From Filimonas sp. (GTDB taxonomy: Bacteria > Bacteroidota > Bacteroidia > Chitinophagales > Chitinophagaceae), in assembly GCA_017306865.1 (NCBI GenBank), contig JAFKHH010000014.1, positions 310,001-374,000 of the forward strand: a DNA stretch of 64,000 nt. Reading direction: 5' to 3'. The position numbers and the translations under genes are program-made. This document shows positions 28,476-37,422 of this stretch, piece after piece; position 1 is the stretch's first letter; each line of letters begins with the position of its first letter. The notes beneath the pieces were generated by a model. It had not been told where the DNA came from and made no database searches. It was given only the letters and a program-made list of their open reading frames with translations.

Positions 28476-29240
28476 CTACTTTTTTATAGCATCTACATAC
28501 TCAGAAGGGGTTTGCCCAAAATGCTTTTTAAATTCCTTGCTGAAATATTTCCGATCGCTGAAACCCACTTCCCAGGCTACTTCGGCTATGGTAAACTTGT
28601 CATGTTCCAACAACAATGCAGCCTTTTTTAACCGTAGCGTTTTAATATATTCTCCAATGGGAATATGCACGAGTGCGCTAAACTTTTTATACAAAACAGC
28701 TTTACTCATGCCTACTTCTCTTGACAGTAATGTTACATCAAATGCCGCATTACTCATATTTTGTTCAATGATAAGCATGAGGCGTTCCATAAACTTTTTG
28801 TCCACTGTTCCTATTTCTACAGACGATGGTTCTAAAAAAACCTTTTGACTAAAATGCTGCCGTGACAGCTCTTTTGATTTCAAAAGTGTTTTAATATATG
28901 ATTGCAGTATTTGTATGCTGAAAGGTTTTGTAAGATATACATCAGCTCCGCTTTCCAGCCCTTCTACCTGGTGGGCTTCGGCAACTTTTGCAGTCAGCAT
29001 AATTACGGGAATGTGGCTGGTTCGCTCATCCGTTTTTAAACGCTGACAAAGTTCATTGCCGTCTATTTCCGGCATCATTACATCTGTAATAATTAAGTCG
29101 GGCAATAAAGTAACAGCCGTGTTTAAGCCCTCTCTGCCATCACACGCAGTTGTAACTATGTAGGTGGGTTCGAGACACAACCGTATGAAGTCGCGGACTT
29201 CTTCATTATCTTCTATAACAAGTATTTTGATTTCACTCAT
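28476..29240 (-). CDS. Two-component response regulator, receiver plus AraC-type DNA-binding domain
   Basis: The protein has 254 residues. The receiver has the acidic pair E10-D11, phospho-acceptor D53 (LIITDVMMP), and K105 (YLTKPFS). The C-terminal AraC-type helix-turn-helix covers roughly 150-250 (VTLLSREVGMSKAVLYKKF; IAEVAWEVGFSDRKYFSKEFKKHFG). It lies 54 bp downstream of the sensor kinase gene, and the two resemble the halves of a hybrid two-component system, which in Bacteroidota is normally one fused protein. Location next to PUL 2 suggests it activates that operon, in addition to or instead of LacI control. Confidence 0.95.
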   Translation of the reverse strand: MSEIKILVIEDNEEVRDFIRLCLEPTYIVTTACDGREGLNTAVTLLPDLIITDVMMPEIDGNELCQRLKTDERTSHIPVIMLTAKVAEAHQVEGLESGADVYLTKPFSIQILQSYIKTLLKSKELSRQHFSQKVFLEPSSVEIGTVDKKFMERLMLIIEQNMSNAAFDVTLLSREVGMSKAVLYKKFSALVHIPIGEYIKTLRLKKAALLLEHDKFTIAEVAWEVGFSDRKYFSKEFKKHFGQTPSEYVDAIKK

Positions 29241-29294
29241 AGCAGTTAGGTACGTACGTAAAGTTCTGAAATTTAACGAATGTGCCGAACATCT

Positions 29295-32200
29295 TTATCG
29301 AAGATGTTCATTTCCGAGCTTTAATGAAACAATAAAAACAGTGCCGTTCTTTCCTGGTCTTTGTTTGGCAAGACTTTCAAAACGGATTTCTCCTTTGTGC
29401 AGTTCCACTAAAGTTTTGGCAAAAGCTAGTCCTATACCGGAACCTATTTTTTTATCATCTCCCCGTTTAACCTGGTAAAACCCGGTAAATATTTTCGATT
29501 GTTCTTCTTCCGCAATTCCTTCCCCGGTGTCAGCGACTTTAATAATTACCTGCTGATCTTCCCGCTTAACCTCCATTGAGACCTTGCCGTCCGCAGGTGT
29601 AAACTTCAGCGCATTCGACAATAGGTTTGACAATACAATTTCCATGTGCTCTTTATCAAAATAAACCGGTATGTCATCCTGGCTGGAGTGGAACTCATAT
29701 TGAATATTTTTATGCAATGCTTCCCCTGTAAACCTGTCAAATACAGCGTTGCTCATCGTTACAATATTATCCTGCTGAATATGCAGCTCAGTATGCCCTG
29801 CATCGGCTTTGCGGAATGCCAACAGATCGTTGGTTAGTTTTAAAAGCCTGTCTGCATTTCCCTTTATGGAGAGCAAGAGTTTTTGCACAACTGTTTTCGG
29901 CACAGATTGTTCCAGCAACATTTCTGCAGGCCCTGCGATCAGCGTCAGTGGTGTCCTGATCTCGTGAGAGATGTGTGTGAAAAAATCCATTTTCATATTA
30001 TGCAACTCTTGCTGTTGCAGGTTGAGTGCATGCTCAAAATCTAACTTCCGTTTCAGGTCTCTCCGTGAATTAAAGAAATACAATGCCCCATACACGGCAG
30101 ATAAAATGATCAATGCATATAACAGGTAAGCCCACCACGTTTTCCAAAAAGGAGGATGAACTATGATCGTAAGATAAGCTGCCTCTTCGTTCCACACACC
30201 ATCATTGTTACACGCCTTTATATGAAGTGTATATTTCCCCGGCGGCAGGTTTGTGTAAGAAGCGCTATGCCCTGTTGAAGTAATCCACTGTTTATCGTAT
30301 CCCTGCAACATATATGCAGACCTGTTCTTACCGGGTTTTATATAACTCAATACTGCATATTGTACTGTAAGCATGTTTTGATCATAAGCAAGTTGAACCT
30401 GCTTAACAGATGTAATATTTTGCGATAGGATACCGGTGCTATCTCCCGGCGCAACATATTTGCCGTTGACCAATAAACCAGTGAGTGTTACAGCCGGCGC
30501 TACGTGGTTCACGCCAATTTCATTTGGGGCAAATTCTACAAACCCACTAAAACTTCCGAAGAAGAGATGCCCATTGTCATCTTTATAAAAGGAATTGTTA
30601 TTATATACATCCGTAGGCAGGCCATCCAGTTTGGAATAAGTGTTGAAGGTATGTTTTACTACATCCAACCTGCACAAACCTTTATTTGTACTGATCCATA
30701 AGCTGCTGTCATCATCTACAATAATTCCGATCACTTTGTCACCAGCTAATCCATCTGCGGATGTAAGTGTTGTGATCTCCCTGGTAAATGGATTGTAGCT
30801 ACATAAACCGGCATACGTTCCAAACCAAATAATACCCTTTTTATCTTCCGTAATGCAATTGATATTATCTGCCTGGAATTTTCCCTGGCGCGATTTCCTG
30901 TACACAGTTTTCAGTGAGTTGTCCGAAGCTTCAAATACATTTAAACCACCTTTTGTACCAATCCAGATATTCTTTCGGCTATCCAGGAACAAACAGGTAA
31001 TAAACTCATTACTCAACTTTTGATTGGGATATGTTTCTTCGAAATTTTTAAACCGCTTTTTTTGCAGATCGGAGATGTATAATCCTGCACCTGCTTTCCC
31101 TGCCCAGAGAATGCCGCGATCATCTTCTACAAGGGTGGTAATATCTTCTGATCTTGATATGGAAGCTTCGTTTCCCACCACGCAATGCACAAAGCTTTTG
31201 TAATCCTTTGAGATCTTTTCCAGTATGCCGTTATGCAACCCTATCCATATATTGTTTTCTTTATCCCGCAGAATAATTTTTACGAGGTTGGAACGGAGAG
31301 ATGCAGGATTCGCTTCGTCATTCTTATAACGGTAAAACTTATTTGTTTTCCTGTCATAATAATTCAAGCCCTCTGCTTCCGTACCGATCCAGAGGTTATG
31401 ACAACTGTCACTCACAATAGAGCTGATCACATTACTACTGATGCTGTTTGTGTTTGCCTCATTCTTAAATACCTTAAACCGTGTAGTAACCGCTTCGGCA
31501 ATATTGGCGCCGCCAAAGTAAGTGCCTACCCATACATTGCCCTGCCTGTCTTCGAAAATATCATAGATGGAATTGTAGTTTAACGTGTTCGCATCTTCCG
31601 GTACATGTGTATAATTATCAAAAACTTTTCGTACCGGATCAAACACCGTTAACCCTTTTAATGTACCTATCCATACACGCCCTTTATGGTCAACAACTAT
31701 TTTACGAATGGTGTTACTTACAAGTGTTGCAGTTTGCTCTTTCTCTTCTTTAAAATGCTGCGCTGTTCCGGTTAGTTCGTTCACCACATATACACCCGAT
31801 AGGAAAGTGCCTATCCAGATCTGTCCCAGCCAGTCTTGTGCAAAAGAAGCGATCCCCTGCCCTTCCAATTGTTCCCGGATATTCGCAAAACGGATATTGT
31901 CTTTGTCCGAAAGTAACAGCATACCTTTATTTGTCCCTACCCACACACGCTTCTCTTTGTCTTCAAAAACAGCCTGTACCGCGCACTTGTCGTATGCTTT
32001 ACCCAAAACACTCAAAGGAACTGTTTCAAATACAACCTGGTTCTTTGCTGTAAGGTGCGCTTTACTTAAACCGTCTCCCGTACCGATCCAGATATTACCC
32101 GACTGGTCGCTATACAATGTCTTGATGTTATTGGCAACAAGCCCGGCATGTGTTTCGTGATAAAATACGTGGAATGAATCTGATTGCTCATCATACAAAT

Positions 32201-32510
32201 AAAGACCGTTATCCGTACCCACCCAGAGATGCCCTTTCTGATCTGCAACCAACTGTGCTATTTTAATGGTTGCCGCCGTAGAATCATTTGCATAAAACGA
32301 TTTATAGATCTTTATCCTGTTGCCGTCAAACCTGTTCAGCCCGTCCATTGTACCAATCCACATAAACTCTTTTCCATCTTGCGTAAGTGAAATGACTGAG
32401 CCTTGTGAAAGGCCGTCTTCAACAGTTAAGTGGCTAAATATAATATCAGGCTGTTGCGCTGAAGATACCAGTGGTAACAAAAAAATTAAATACATGAAAA
32501 GGCAAGGCAT
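29295..32510 (-). CDS. Two-component sensor histidine kinase with periplasmic reg_prop propellers
   Basis: The protein has about 1071 residues from ATG 32510, which begins a signal peptide (MPCLFMYLIFLLPLVSSAQ); the frame is open to 32564. Repeats of the WIGT...GL type (MWIGTMDGLNRFD, LWVGTDNGLYLYD and others) form two seven-bladed periplasmic propellers, followed by a Y_Y_Y domain, one membrane helix (WWAYLLYALIILSAVYGALYF), a HisKA domain with the phospho-accepting His in FFTHISHEIRTPL (residue 849), and a HATPase domain (NLLSNALKFT; GIGLAFAKTL). It ends without a receiver or DNA-binding part; those are on the next gene. The propeller domain normally binds an oligosaccharide from the local PUL. 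Confidence 0.95.
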   Translation of the reverse strand: MPCLFMYLIFLLPLVSSAQQPDIIFSHLTVEDGLSQGSVISLTQDGKEFMWIGTMDGLNRFDGNRIKIYKSFYANDSTAATIKIAQLVADQKGHLWVGTDNGLYLYDEQSDSFHVFYHETHAGLVANNIKTLYSDQSGNIWIGTGDGLSKAHLTAKNQVVFETVPLSVLGKAYDKCAVQAVFEDKEKRVWVGTNKGMLLLSDKDNIRFANIREQLEGQGIASFAQDWLGQIWIGTFLSGVYVVNELTGTAQHFKEEKEQTATLVSNTIRKIVVDHKGRVWIGTLKGLTVFDPVRKVFDNYTHVPEDANTLNYNSIYDIFEDRQGNVWVGTYFGGANIAEAVTTRFKVFKNEANTNSISSNVISSIVSDSCHNLWIGTEAEGLNYYDRKTNKFYRYKNDEANPASLRSNLVKIILRDKENNIWIGLHNGILEKISKDYKSFVHCVVGNEASISRSEDITTLVEDDRGILWAGKAGAGLYISDLQKKRFKNFEETYPNQKLSNEFITCLFLDSRKNIWIGTKGGLNVFEASDNSLKTVYRKSRQGKFQADNINCITEDKKGIIWFGTYAGLCSYNPFTREITTLTSADGLAGDKVIGIIVDDDSSLWISTNKGLCRLDVVKHTFNTYSKLDGLPTDVYNNNSFYKDDNGHLFFGSFSGFVEFAPNEIGVNHVAPAVTLTGLLVNGKYVAPGDSTGILSQNITSVKQVQLAYDQNMLTVQYAVLSYIKPGKNRSAYMLQGYDKQWITSTGHSASYTNLPPGKYTLHIKACNNDGVWNEEAAYLTIIVHPPFWKTWWAYLLYALIILSAVYGALYFFNSRRDLKRKLDFEHALNLQQQELHNMKMDFFTHISHEIRTPLTLIAGPAEMLLEQSVPKTVVQKLLLSIKGNADRLLKLTNDLLAFRKADAGHTELHIQQDNIVTMSNAVFDRFTGEALHKNIQYEFHSSQDDIPVYFDKEHMEIVLSNLLSNALKFTPADGKVSMEVKREDQQVIIKVADTGEGIAEEEQSKIFTGFYQVKRGDDKKIGSGIGLAFAKTLVELHKGEIRFESLAKQRPGKNGTVFIVSLKLGNEHLR

Positions 32511-33407
32511 TCTCCTGGTGATAGAATACAAATGCAGTTGGTTTATGTATTTCGAACAGTACATAATTGGAAGGGTAGCTGACGTTCAAAAACTTAAATT
32601 AATAGATGGCAAACACTGTTGCAAGAGACGAGGCTTTGCCCCGCCTACCCGAAACAGTTTAGTGAAAATAGGGTAAATGTGTAGGATAACCTGCTTTAAA
32701 AATGATTAAGCGTGCTAGATTCCGGTACAGTGAGCAAGGTTATGAGAGAGGGTTGCCACTTTTATAAAAGCGACAAAATTCCTTCTTTATTATGACTTCA
32801 TGGGCTGGTGCTAAAGCGTTGACAAAGGAATAAAGAAATATTTTATCAGTATCATTCTTGCCCGAGTAAGTTTAGTGGATTTTCAATTGTAAGCGTTCAT
32901 TTGTCTACCGACGGTGTTACTTTTTGTCTTGATACAAAAAGTAACCAAAAAAATCAAGGCTCCAGAAAAGCAGGCTAAAAATTGTCCCGACCGCCGAAAT
33001 CCATTGAACTCGCCACATACAGCATGAATAAGTAAATTACGCCTGGCTCAAACAGCAATGGATTTTTCCGGCGTTCATGACAATTTTCTTAACGCAGCTT
33101 TTCTGAGGCCGTACGTTTCTCTTTAAAAAAATGATTGCCCCTGATTTTGAAACTATTCTTTTTAGCTTACAATCCTTTCTGGGAAATCTTTACAGACAAG
33201 TGCCTATTAACTTTATCGTACAATAATGATTACTTATTATAAATGACGTTGGTGAAATTTTCTTAATTCTTATCCCCGTGTAATTAGCACGCTTTCATAA
33301 AAATGAATATTGTAGTATTTTTGAAATGCTTATCTACTGTATTCAAGACAGCGTTTATCCTGGTCTTTGCGGATACGTAATTTTAGCATAGTCAAATCAT
33401 AGGTAAA
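32511..33407. other. Intergenic region containing MITE-like copy C
   Basis: About 900 bp without a supported gene. The middle is occupied by MITE-like copy C (32851-33230). The remaining parts hold the sensor kinase promoter on the left and unremarkable AT-rich sequence on the right. Confidence 0.6.
32851..33230 (+). repeat. MITE-like dispersed element, copy C (about 380 bp)
   Basis: It is collinear with copy A over nearly its whole length, including the TTTGTCTACCGACGGTGTTA block, the ACTTTTTGT hairpin and the long inverted repeat with AATCCATTG / CAATGGATT arms. Ends are ATCATTCTTGCCCGAGTAAG at the left, and a right end that reverse-complements to ATCATTATTGTACGATAAAG. The ends are somewhat decayed relative to copy B. 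Confidence 0.7.
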
Positions 33408-34037
33408 GTGTTACAAAATAGAGTTTCTGCCGACGGTACTATTATCAAGACAAAAGCGCGTGGCGCGTGGCTTGGTAATCGCGGTGTTATACATAACGAG
33501 CATAAAGAGATAATACGGCCATATAAAATTAAAGCCTGGATATCGTGTATGCTTGAGTTTAGAGGCAGGCACCGGGAAATAATGCAACCCAATCGCTGGA
33601 CAGAACTTTTTTTCCTGGATGAAGCAACCACTTTTTCGGCAGGGCATCGTCCTTGTTTTCAATGCAGGTACAAAGACCATATCCGGTTTAAGGAGTGCTG
33701 GATCAAGGGCAATCCACAGTATGGATATAACATGCAAACACCTATTGCAAAAATAGATGCCATCATTCATGCGGAACGTATAGATAAGCATGGCAAGAAA
33801 GTAACGTATAGTGAACAGATCAAGAACCTGCCTGACGGAGTACTTGTAAGCAATGAAGATGAAGTGTATCTTTTTTTTGAAAACAAACTTTATCATTGGA
33901 CACCGTTTGGCTACGATCGCTGTGAGGAAGCTACGCTCAGGCGATCTGTTCAGGTACTTACACCTCAGTCTATTGTCAATGCTTTAAAAGCCGGGTATAA
34001 GCCACAAATAGATAAAACCGTTGAGCAACTTAACTAA
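33408..34037 (+). CDS. Conserved-looking hypothetical protein, GTG start
   Basis: The protein has 209 residues if GTG 33408 is the start; no in-frame ATG precedes the conserved-looking N-terminus (NRVSADGTIIKTKARGAWLGNRG). I recall similar N-termini in hypothetical proteins of many Bacteria, without a known function. A HRPCFQCRYKDH cluster near residue 80 could be a metal site, and the C-terminal half has mixed strands (DEVYLFFENKLYHWTPFGYD). No signal peptide. It stands alone after the MITE-like copy. Confidence 0.7.
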   Translation: MLQNRVSADGTIIKTKARGAWLGNRGVIHNEHKEIIRPYKIKAWISCMLEFRGRHREIMQPNRWTELFFLDEATTFSAGHRPCFQCRYKDHIRFKECWIKGNPQYGYNMQTPIAKIDAIIHAERIDKHGKKVTYSEQIKNLPDGVLVSNEDEVYLFFENKLYHWTPFGYDRCEEATLRRSVQVLTPQSIVNALKAGYKPQIDKTVEQLN

Positions 34038-34704
34038 GTAATCGGCGCTTCAATATTCAAGCGCTTAATAGTAAAAAAAGATTGGTTATCTGAGCTGCTA
34101 CTTTGCGCTCTCACCTATTGGCCCAACTAAATAATACGCCTGCATGGCTGCCTTCATTTGCTGCACCAACAGGGCATGTGAAGTATCTGAACAAACTGCA
34201 CTCATCTTACAGATCGATCTTACAACAGCCAGGTGGAAGTTTTGCTATCAGAATTTTCACGCACATGAACCGTGTAAAATACCCTCTGTTTATGAATATT
34301 CTTTTTAGACATTGGGAGAACAATTGAATGCCATATACAATAAGAAAACTGCATATTCTTTCTAACAATGACCAACCTTAATCTCTTATGAACATACAAA
34401 TGATGATGAACCGACAGCCGGTTTGTTTAATTAGTAAAGCACACGCGCTTTGCTCAATAGGATTCATTACCCGACTCACTGGTTTCGAATACAACTATTT
34501 CCTTTCTGAAAGCGTAAGCCTGTCTTTGTATAAGACATGACCTCCGCAACTTCTATACCTGGTTATTAGAGTCGAATAAGCACGGTTATTTATATGCTGC
34601 GCTATTCTTATTAAATGCTTGCCTCGCATCGCGCTATGGCAAACAGTATGCTTTTGTCCTATAAAACAATACAAGCAAAATATTTATTAATCAAAACATA
34701 CACT
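34038..34704. other. Intergenic region, nothing clear
   Basis: A 74-codon frame lies at 34103-34327 but shows no recognisable motif or convincing start signal, so it is not called. The rest is AT-rich with no repeat that I can match elsewhere in the window. The promoter of the metzincin gene pair should be near the right end. Confidence 0.4.
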
Positions 34705-36144
34705 ATGAGTTCGAGTTCACAAATGAAAGTAATCGTACCGGACGTCAGTGGTGATAGCCAGAATTATCAATTCACATTAGATGCCAATGCCGATTGCTTT
34801 TGTTGCTACTACTATTTGTCATCTCCGAAATTAGTCGGGATGAGCTTATACAACGAAAAACAGGAAGAGTTTTATCCTCAAAAAGAGTATGAAGATTTAT
34901 ACCGGGAAGGGTTATTCGTTTCAAAGGGGAATCCGTCAATGGGTATCGTACAAAGCATTAACGGCAGTATTGCATTTTCTGTGCCTATTGCAAAAGATGA
35001 ATCAGTTGATCTGACCAGTCTTTGGACAGCAAGTTTATCCGATACAGACAATTTTGAACTAAAGGTTACCCAGCGTATCGTTGAGGATAAGCCCATCAGT
35101 GAATACGTGCTAAAAGTAAATCTTGTCTTATACAGTTCAGGTACAATGCAAAGCCAGCAAGTAGCGTGGATCACAAAAGCGCAGAAAAGAATTAAAGCCA
35201 TATTCCGGCAAGTTCCTATTACGTGCCAGTTTTCCAAAATAGACCAGTACCCGTTGCCGGATAATAAGATCACGATTAATTTCAATGATCCGAATACAGC
35301 AAAAATTGTAAAGGACTGCGCAAAGGCTGATGAGCTCACGGTTATTTTCGTTGAAGGGCTCGTTACAGATATCGGGACTGAACAGGAAACGGCAAATGCG
35401 ATAGGACGAAGCGGTGGAATACCCGGTCCCCAGGGTTTTGTAAATCAGTATGCCGCAACACTCATTAAATTAACCAATAGGGCAGATGATCCCTTTGTTG
35501 TAAACAAAGGACTGCTTGCTAATACAGTTGCTCATGAAATGGCGCATTATTTAGGCTTAACGCATGAGTCAGGCCAGGACGCATCAGGAAAGGTTGAACC
35601 CAATAATCTGATGGCTGCGCATGGCGGCATTGCGATGCAGCAACTTAACGAGAAACAAAAATATATCCTCTCCCACATGCCGCTGGTACAGGCTGTTTAT
35701 TCAGACCGCGAGTTGTCTGAAATAACGCCGGTTACCCAGCTTGAGATTGCAGTGACTACGGGAACACGTAGCTATGCGGGAGGCACGAGCGATAACACAA
35801 ACATGGTGCTCAATTTTAGCCTCGGCTCCGATGAAGATGGATTCCAGACATGGATGCTTGACAGCAGCGGTACTACAAACTATTTAGTTCCGGGGACCAC
35901 TACTGTTTTCCAGTTGCAGGAAATAGAAGACCTGTATATGGAAGACCTGTATAATTGGAAAATTTTCTGTGACTGGGACCGGGATGTTCAATACCCCATG
36001 AATTTTCAGACAGTGACCAATTACTGGGATCTTGCTCATATAAAAATAACAGCGAACGGTACAGTGATAGAGGATACAGATATGAACGTCATACTCTCCT
36101 GGATCGTACAAACAACTATTCAAAAACAGATTAAAACCAATTAA
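34705..36144 (+). CDS. Metzincin-type zinc metalloprotease with C-terminal PLAT-like domain
   Basis: The protein has 479 residues from ATG 34705; thirty more codons are open upstream but look non-coding. The zinc site HEMAHYLGLTH (H277, E278, H281, H287) fits HExxHxxGxxH, and NNLMAAHGG after it fits a Met-turn, so this is a metzincin. The N-terminal 150 residues are beta-rich. After about residue 345 a segment with SYAGGTSDNTNMVLNF, FQTWMLDSS and WKIFCDW resembles a PLAT/LH2 lipid- or protein-binding domain. There is no signal peptide, odd for a protease of this class. The next gene starts one base after its stop. Substrate unknown; a toxin or effector role is conceivable. Confidence 0.8.
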   Translation: MSSSSQMKVIVPDVSGDSQNYQFTLDANADCFCCYYYLSSPKLVGMSLYNEKQEEFYPQKEYEDLYREGLFVSKGNPSMGIVQSINGSIAFSVPIAKDESVDLTSLWTASLSDTDNFELKVTQRIVEDKPISEYVLKVNLVLYSSGTMQSQQVAWITKAQKRIKAIFRQVPITCQFSKIDQYPLPDNKITINFNDPNTAKIVKDCAKADELTVIFVEGLVTDIGTEQETANAIGRSGGIPGPQGFVNQYAATLIKLTNRADDPFVVNKGLLANTVAHEMAHYLGLTHESGQDASGKVEPNNLMAAHGGIAMQQLNEKQKYILSHMPLVQAVYSDRELSEITPVTQLEIAVTTGTRSYAGGTSDNTNMVLNFSLGSDEDGFQTWMLDSSGTTNYLVPGTTTVFQLQEIEDLYMEDLYNWKIFCDWDRDVQYPMNFQTVTNYWDLAHIKITANGTVIEDTDMNVILSWIVQTTIQKQIKTN

Positions 36145-36145
36145 T

Positions 36146-36961
36146 ATGTGGACATTAAACACGATTACGAATAATTACAAAGGAGACATATCAGTTAATT
36201 ATGTTGTGCTGAGCGGAAGTTCGGTTCAAAACAATAATTACCCGGCGCTTGGTGATAACAGAACAGTTGCAATTAACATACCTTACATTGGCATCGTCTA
36301 CTTCCAGGATATCGGCACAACACCCTTGGGCCCTTCAAAACAAACGTATGGTGTACTCATCACGCTGAATGAAATACAATGGGTGTACCGCTACGAAGGA
36401 AGCGGAGAGCTGAATGTAGTTGTCAACCAGGATGGCACATTATCGTTTAGCAGCCCCAACGGCGGTACTATTTACCCGATTAATTTTGCCGGGTATCTCA
36501 ATACATGGAACCGCAGTTATTACCTGACTAATGTAAATGGCGGTGGTCTTGGCGAAGGGGCAAATGTACCGATCGGCACCTACTCGCGCACCATCGGCGC
36601 GTATGAGTTATTTACAATAGAATGGATAGATGCCAGTAACTGGTCATTTGCCATTCATACTGCAGATGGAAGATATGTAACGGTTGTTGGCGGAGGAGGA
36701 AAGGGAATGCCTCCGGGAGCGAATTCTAATGATTACCCAATCATCTCAACTGCAACTACGCCAGGCAAAGATGAACTGGTATATTTCAGGATGCAGCAAG
36801 ACGGGAAATACGTCATCGTAACAAGCGATGGTTATTTCTGGACTGCAACTAATGGCGGTGGCTGGGGAGAAAGCACCAACGAGTACCCGATACATACGGA
36901 CGCTGGCACACTGGGCGGCTGGCAAGGCTTTGTATTGGTGCTACCTGATCTTTCGGAATAA
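36146..36961 (+). CDS. Beta-trefoil (fascin/lectin-like) protein paired with the metzincin
   Basis: The protein has 271 residues and no signal peptide. Residues 1-110 form a beta-rich domain I do not recognise. Residues from about 120 on contain three related repeats with a GGG core followed by PI and a GxxELF/GWQGF end: NVNGGGLGEG, VVGGGGKGMPPGANSNDYPI and ATNGGGWGESTNEYPI. Three such repeats suggest a fascin-like beta-trefoil, a fold used for carbohydrate or actin binding. The start lies one base after the metzincin stop, so the two are translationally coupled and probably act together, the trefoil perhaps directing the protease to a target. A terminator follows at 37259. Confidence 0.7.
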   Translation: MWTLNTITNNYKGDISVNYVVLSGSSVQNNNYPALGDNRTVAINIPYIGIVYFQDIGTTPLGPSKQTYGVLITLNEIQWVYRYEGSGELNVVVNQDGTLSFSSPNGGTIYPINFAGYLNTWNRSYYLTNVNGGGLGEGANVPIGTYSRTIGAYELFTIEWIDASNWSFAIHTADGRYVTVVGGGGKGMPPGANSNDYPIISTATTPGKDELVYFRMQQDGKYVIVTSDGYFWTATNGGGWGESTNEYPIHTDAGTLGGWQGFVLVLPDLSE

Positions 36962-37015
36962 TCTATAGTGCATCGTCAATCCTATATAATTTCTTAACAG
37001 CAGCCCCGAAAAAAG

Positions 37016-37141
37016 GCAATGTCATTAAGTTAACCACAAGGCTCACAATGGTAACACAAAGGGCACAAGGGCTCCCCTTTGTGTTCCTTGTGAAATTGCT
37101 TTGCGCTCTTTGTGGTTAGCTTCTTAACTTAATGACATTGC
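37016..37141. repeat. 126-bp palindromic element with 18-bp perfect terminal inverted repeats
   Basis: GCAATGTCATTAAGTTAA at 37016-37033 is repeated exactly as its reverse complement at 37124-37141. The arms continue imperfectly (CCACAA...CACAAAGGG against CCTTTGTG...CTTTGTGG), so the whole folds as one hairpin. A related block occurs near 15308-15345. No coding capacity. Confidence 0.8.
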
Positions 37142-37258
37142 GCAAAGGGACTCCAGGTCTTCAAAGTATAAAAAAGCAAGATCTGACGATATGGGTTAGA
37201 GGATACTTTTAAGAAAATATGCCATAACGTTTGTCTACGTTGTGCTTTAGTCTAAAAT

Positions 37259-37296
37259 AAAAACCGCCAATACAAAAATTTATATTGGCGGTTTTT
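37259..37296. terminator. Bidirectional rho-independent terminator
   Basis: AAAAACCGCCAATA pairs with TATTGGCGGTTTTT around a short AT loop. A runs and T runs on both sides allow termination of the trefoil gene (plus) and, at more distance, of the serine hydrolase gene (minus). Confidence 0.85.
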
Positions 37297-37422
37297 GAAA
37301 CTGGGGAGCTTTAACTGAAGCCCTTGTGCCACTTTTATTGTTTCCTGAAAACGTTCATCCGCAGTACAATAGCAATCATAAACATGTGCAACAACCTGGA
37401 ATTTTAGCCTTAGCACATTTAC

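Larger units (their letters stand above)
36962..37422. other. Intergenic region with palindromic element, terminator and tRNA-end-like scar
   Basis: Between convergent genes. It holds, in order, the palindromic element (37016-37141), a bidirectional terminator (37259-37296) and a short sequence ending CCCTTGTGCCACTTTTATTG (to about 37340), which is repeated at 53969-53987. Confidence 0.65.

Noticed and set aside
34103-34327. A 74-codon plus-strand frame between the hypothetical gene and the metzincin
   Set aside because: No motif, no neighbours to support it, and composition is not distinct from intergenic DNA. It may be a gene remnant, but I cannot show it.
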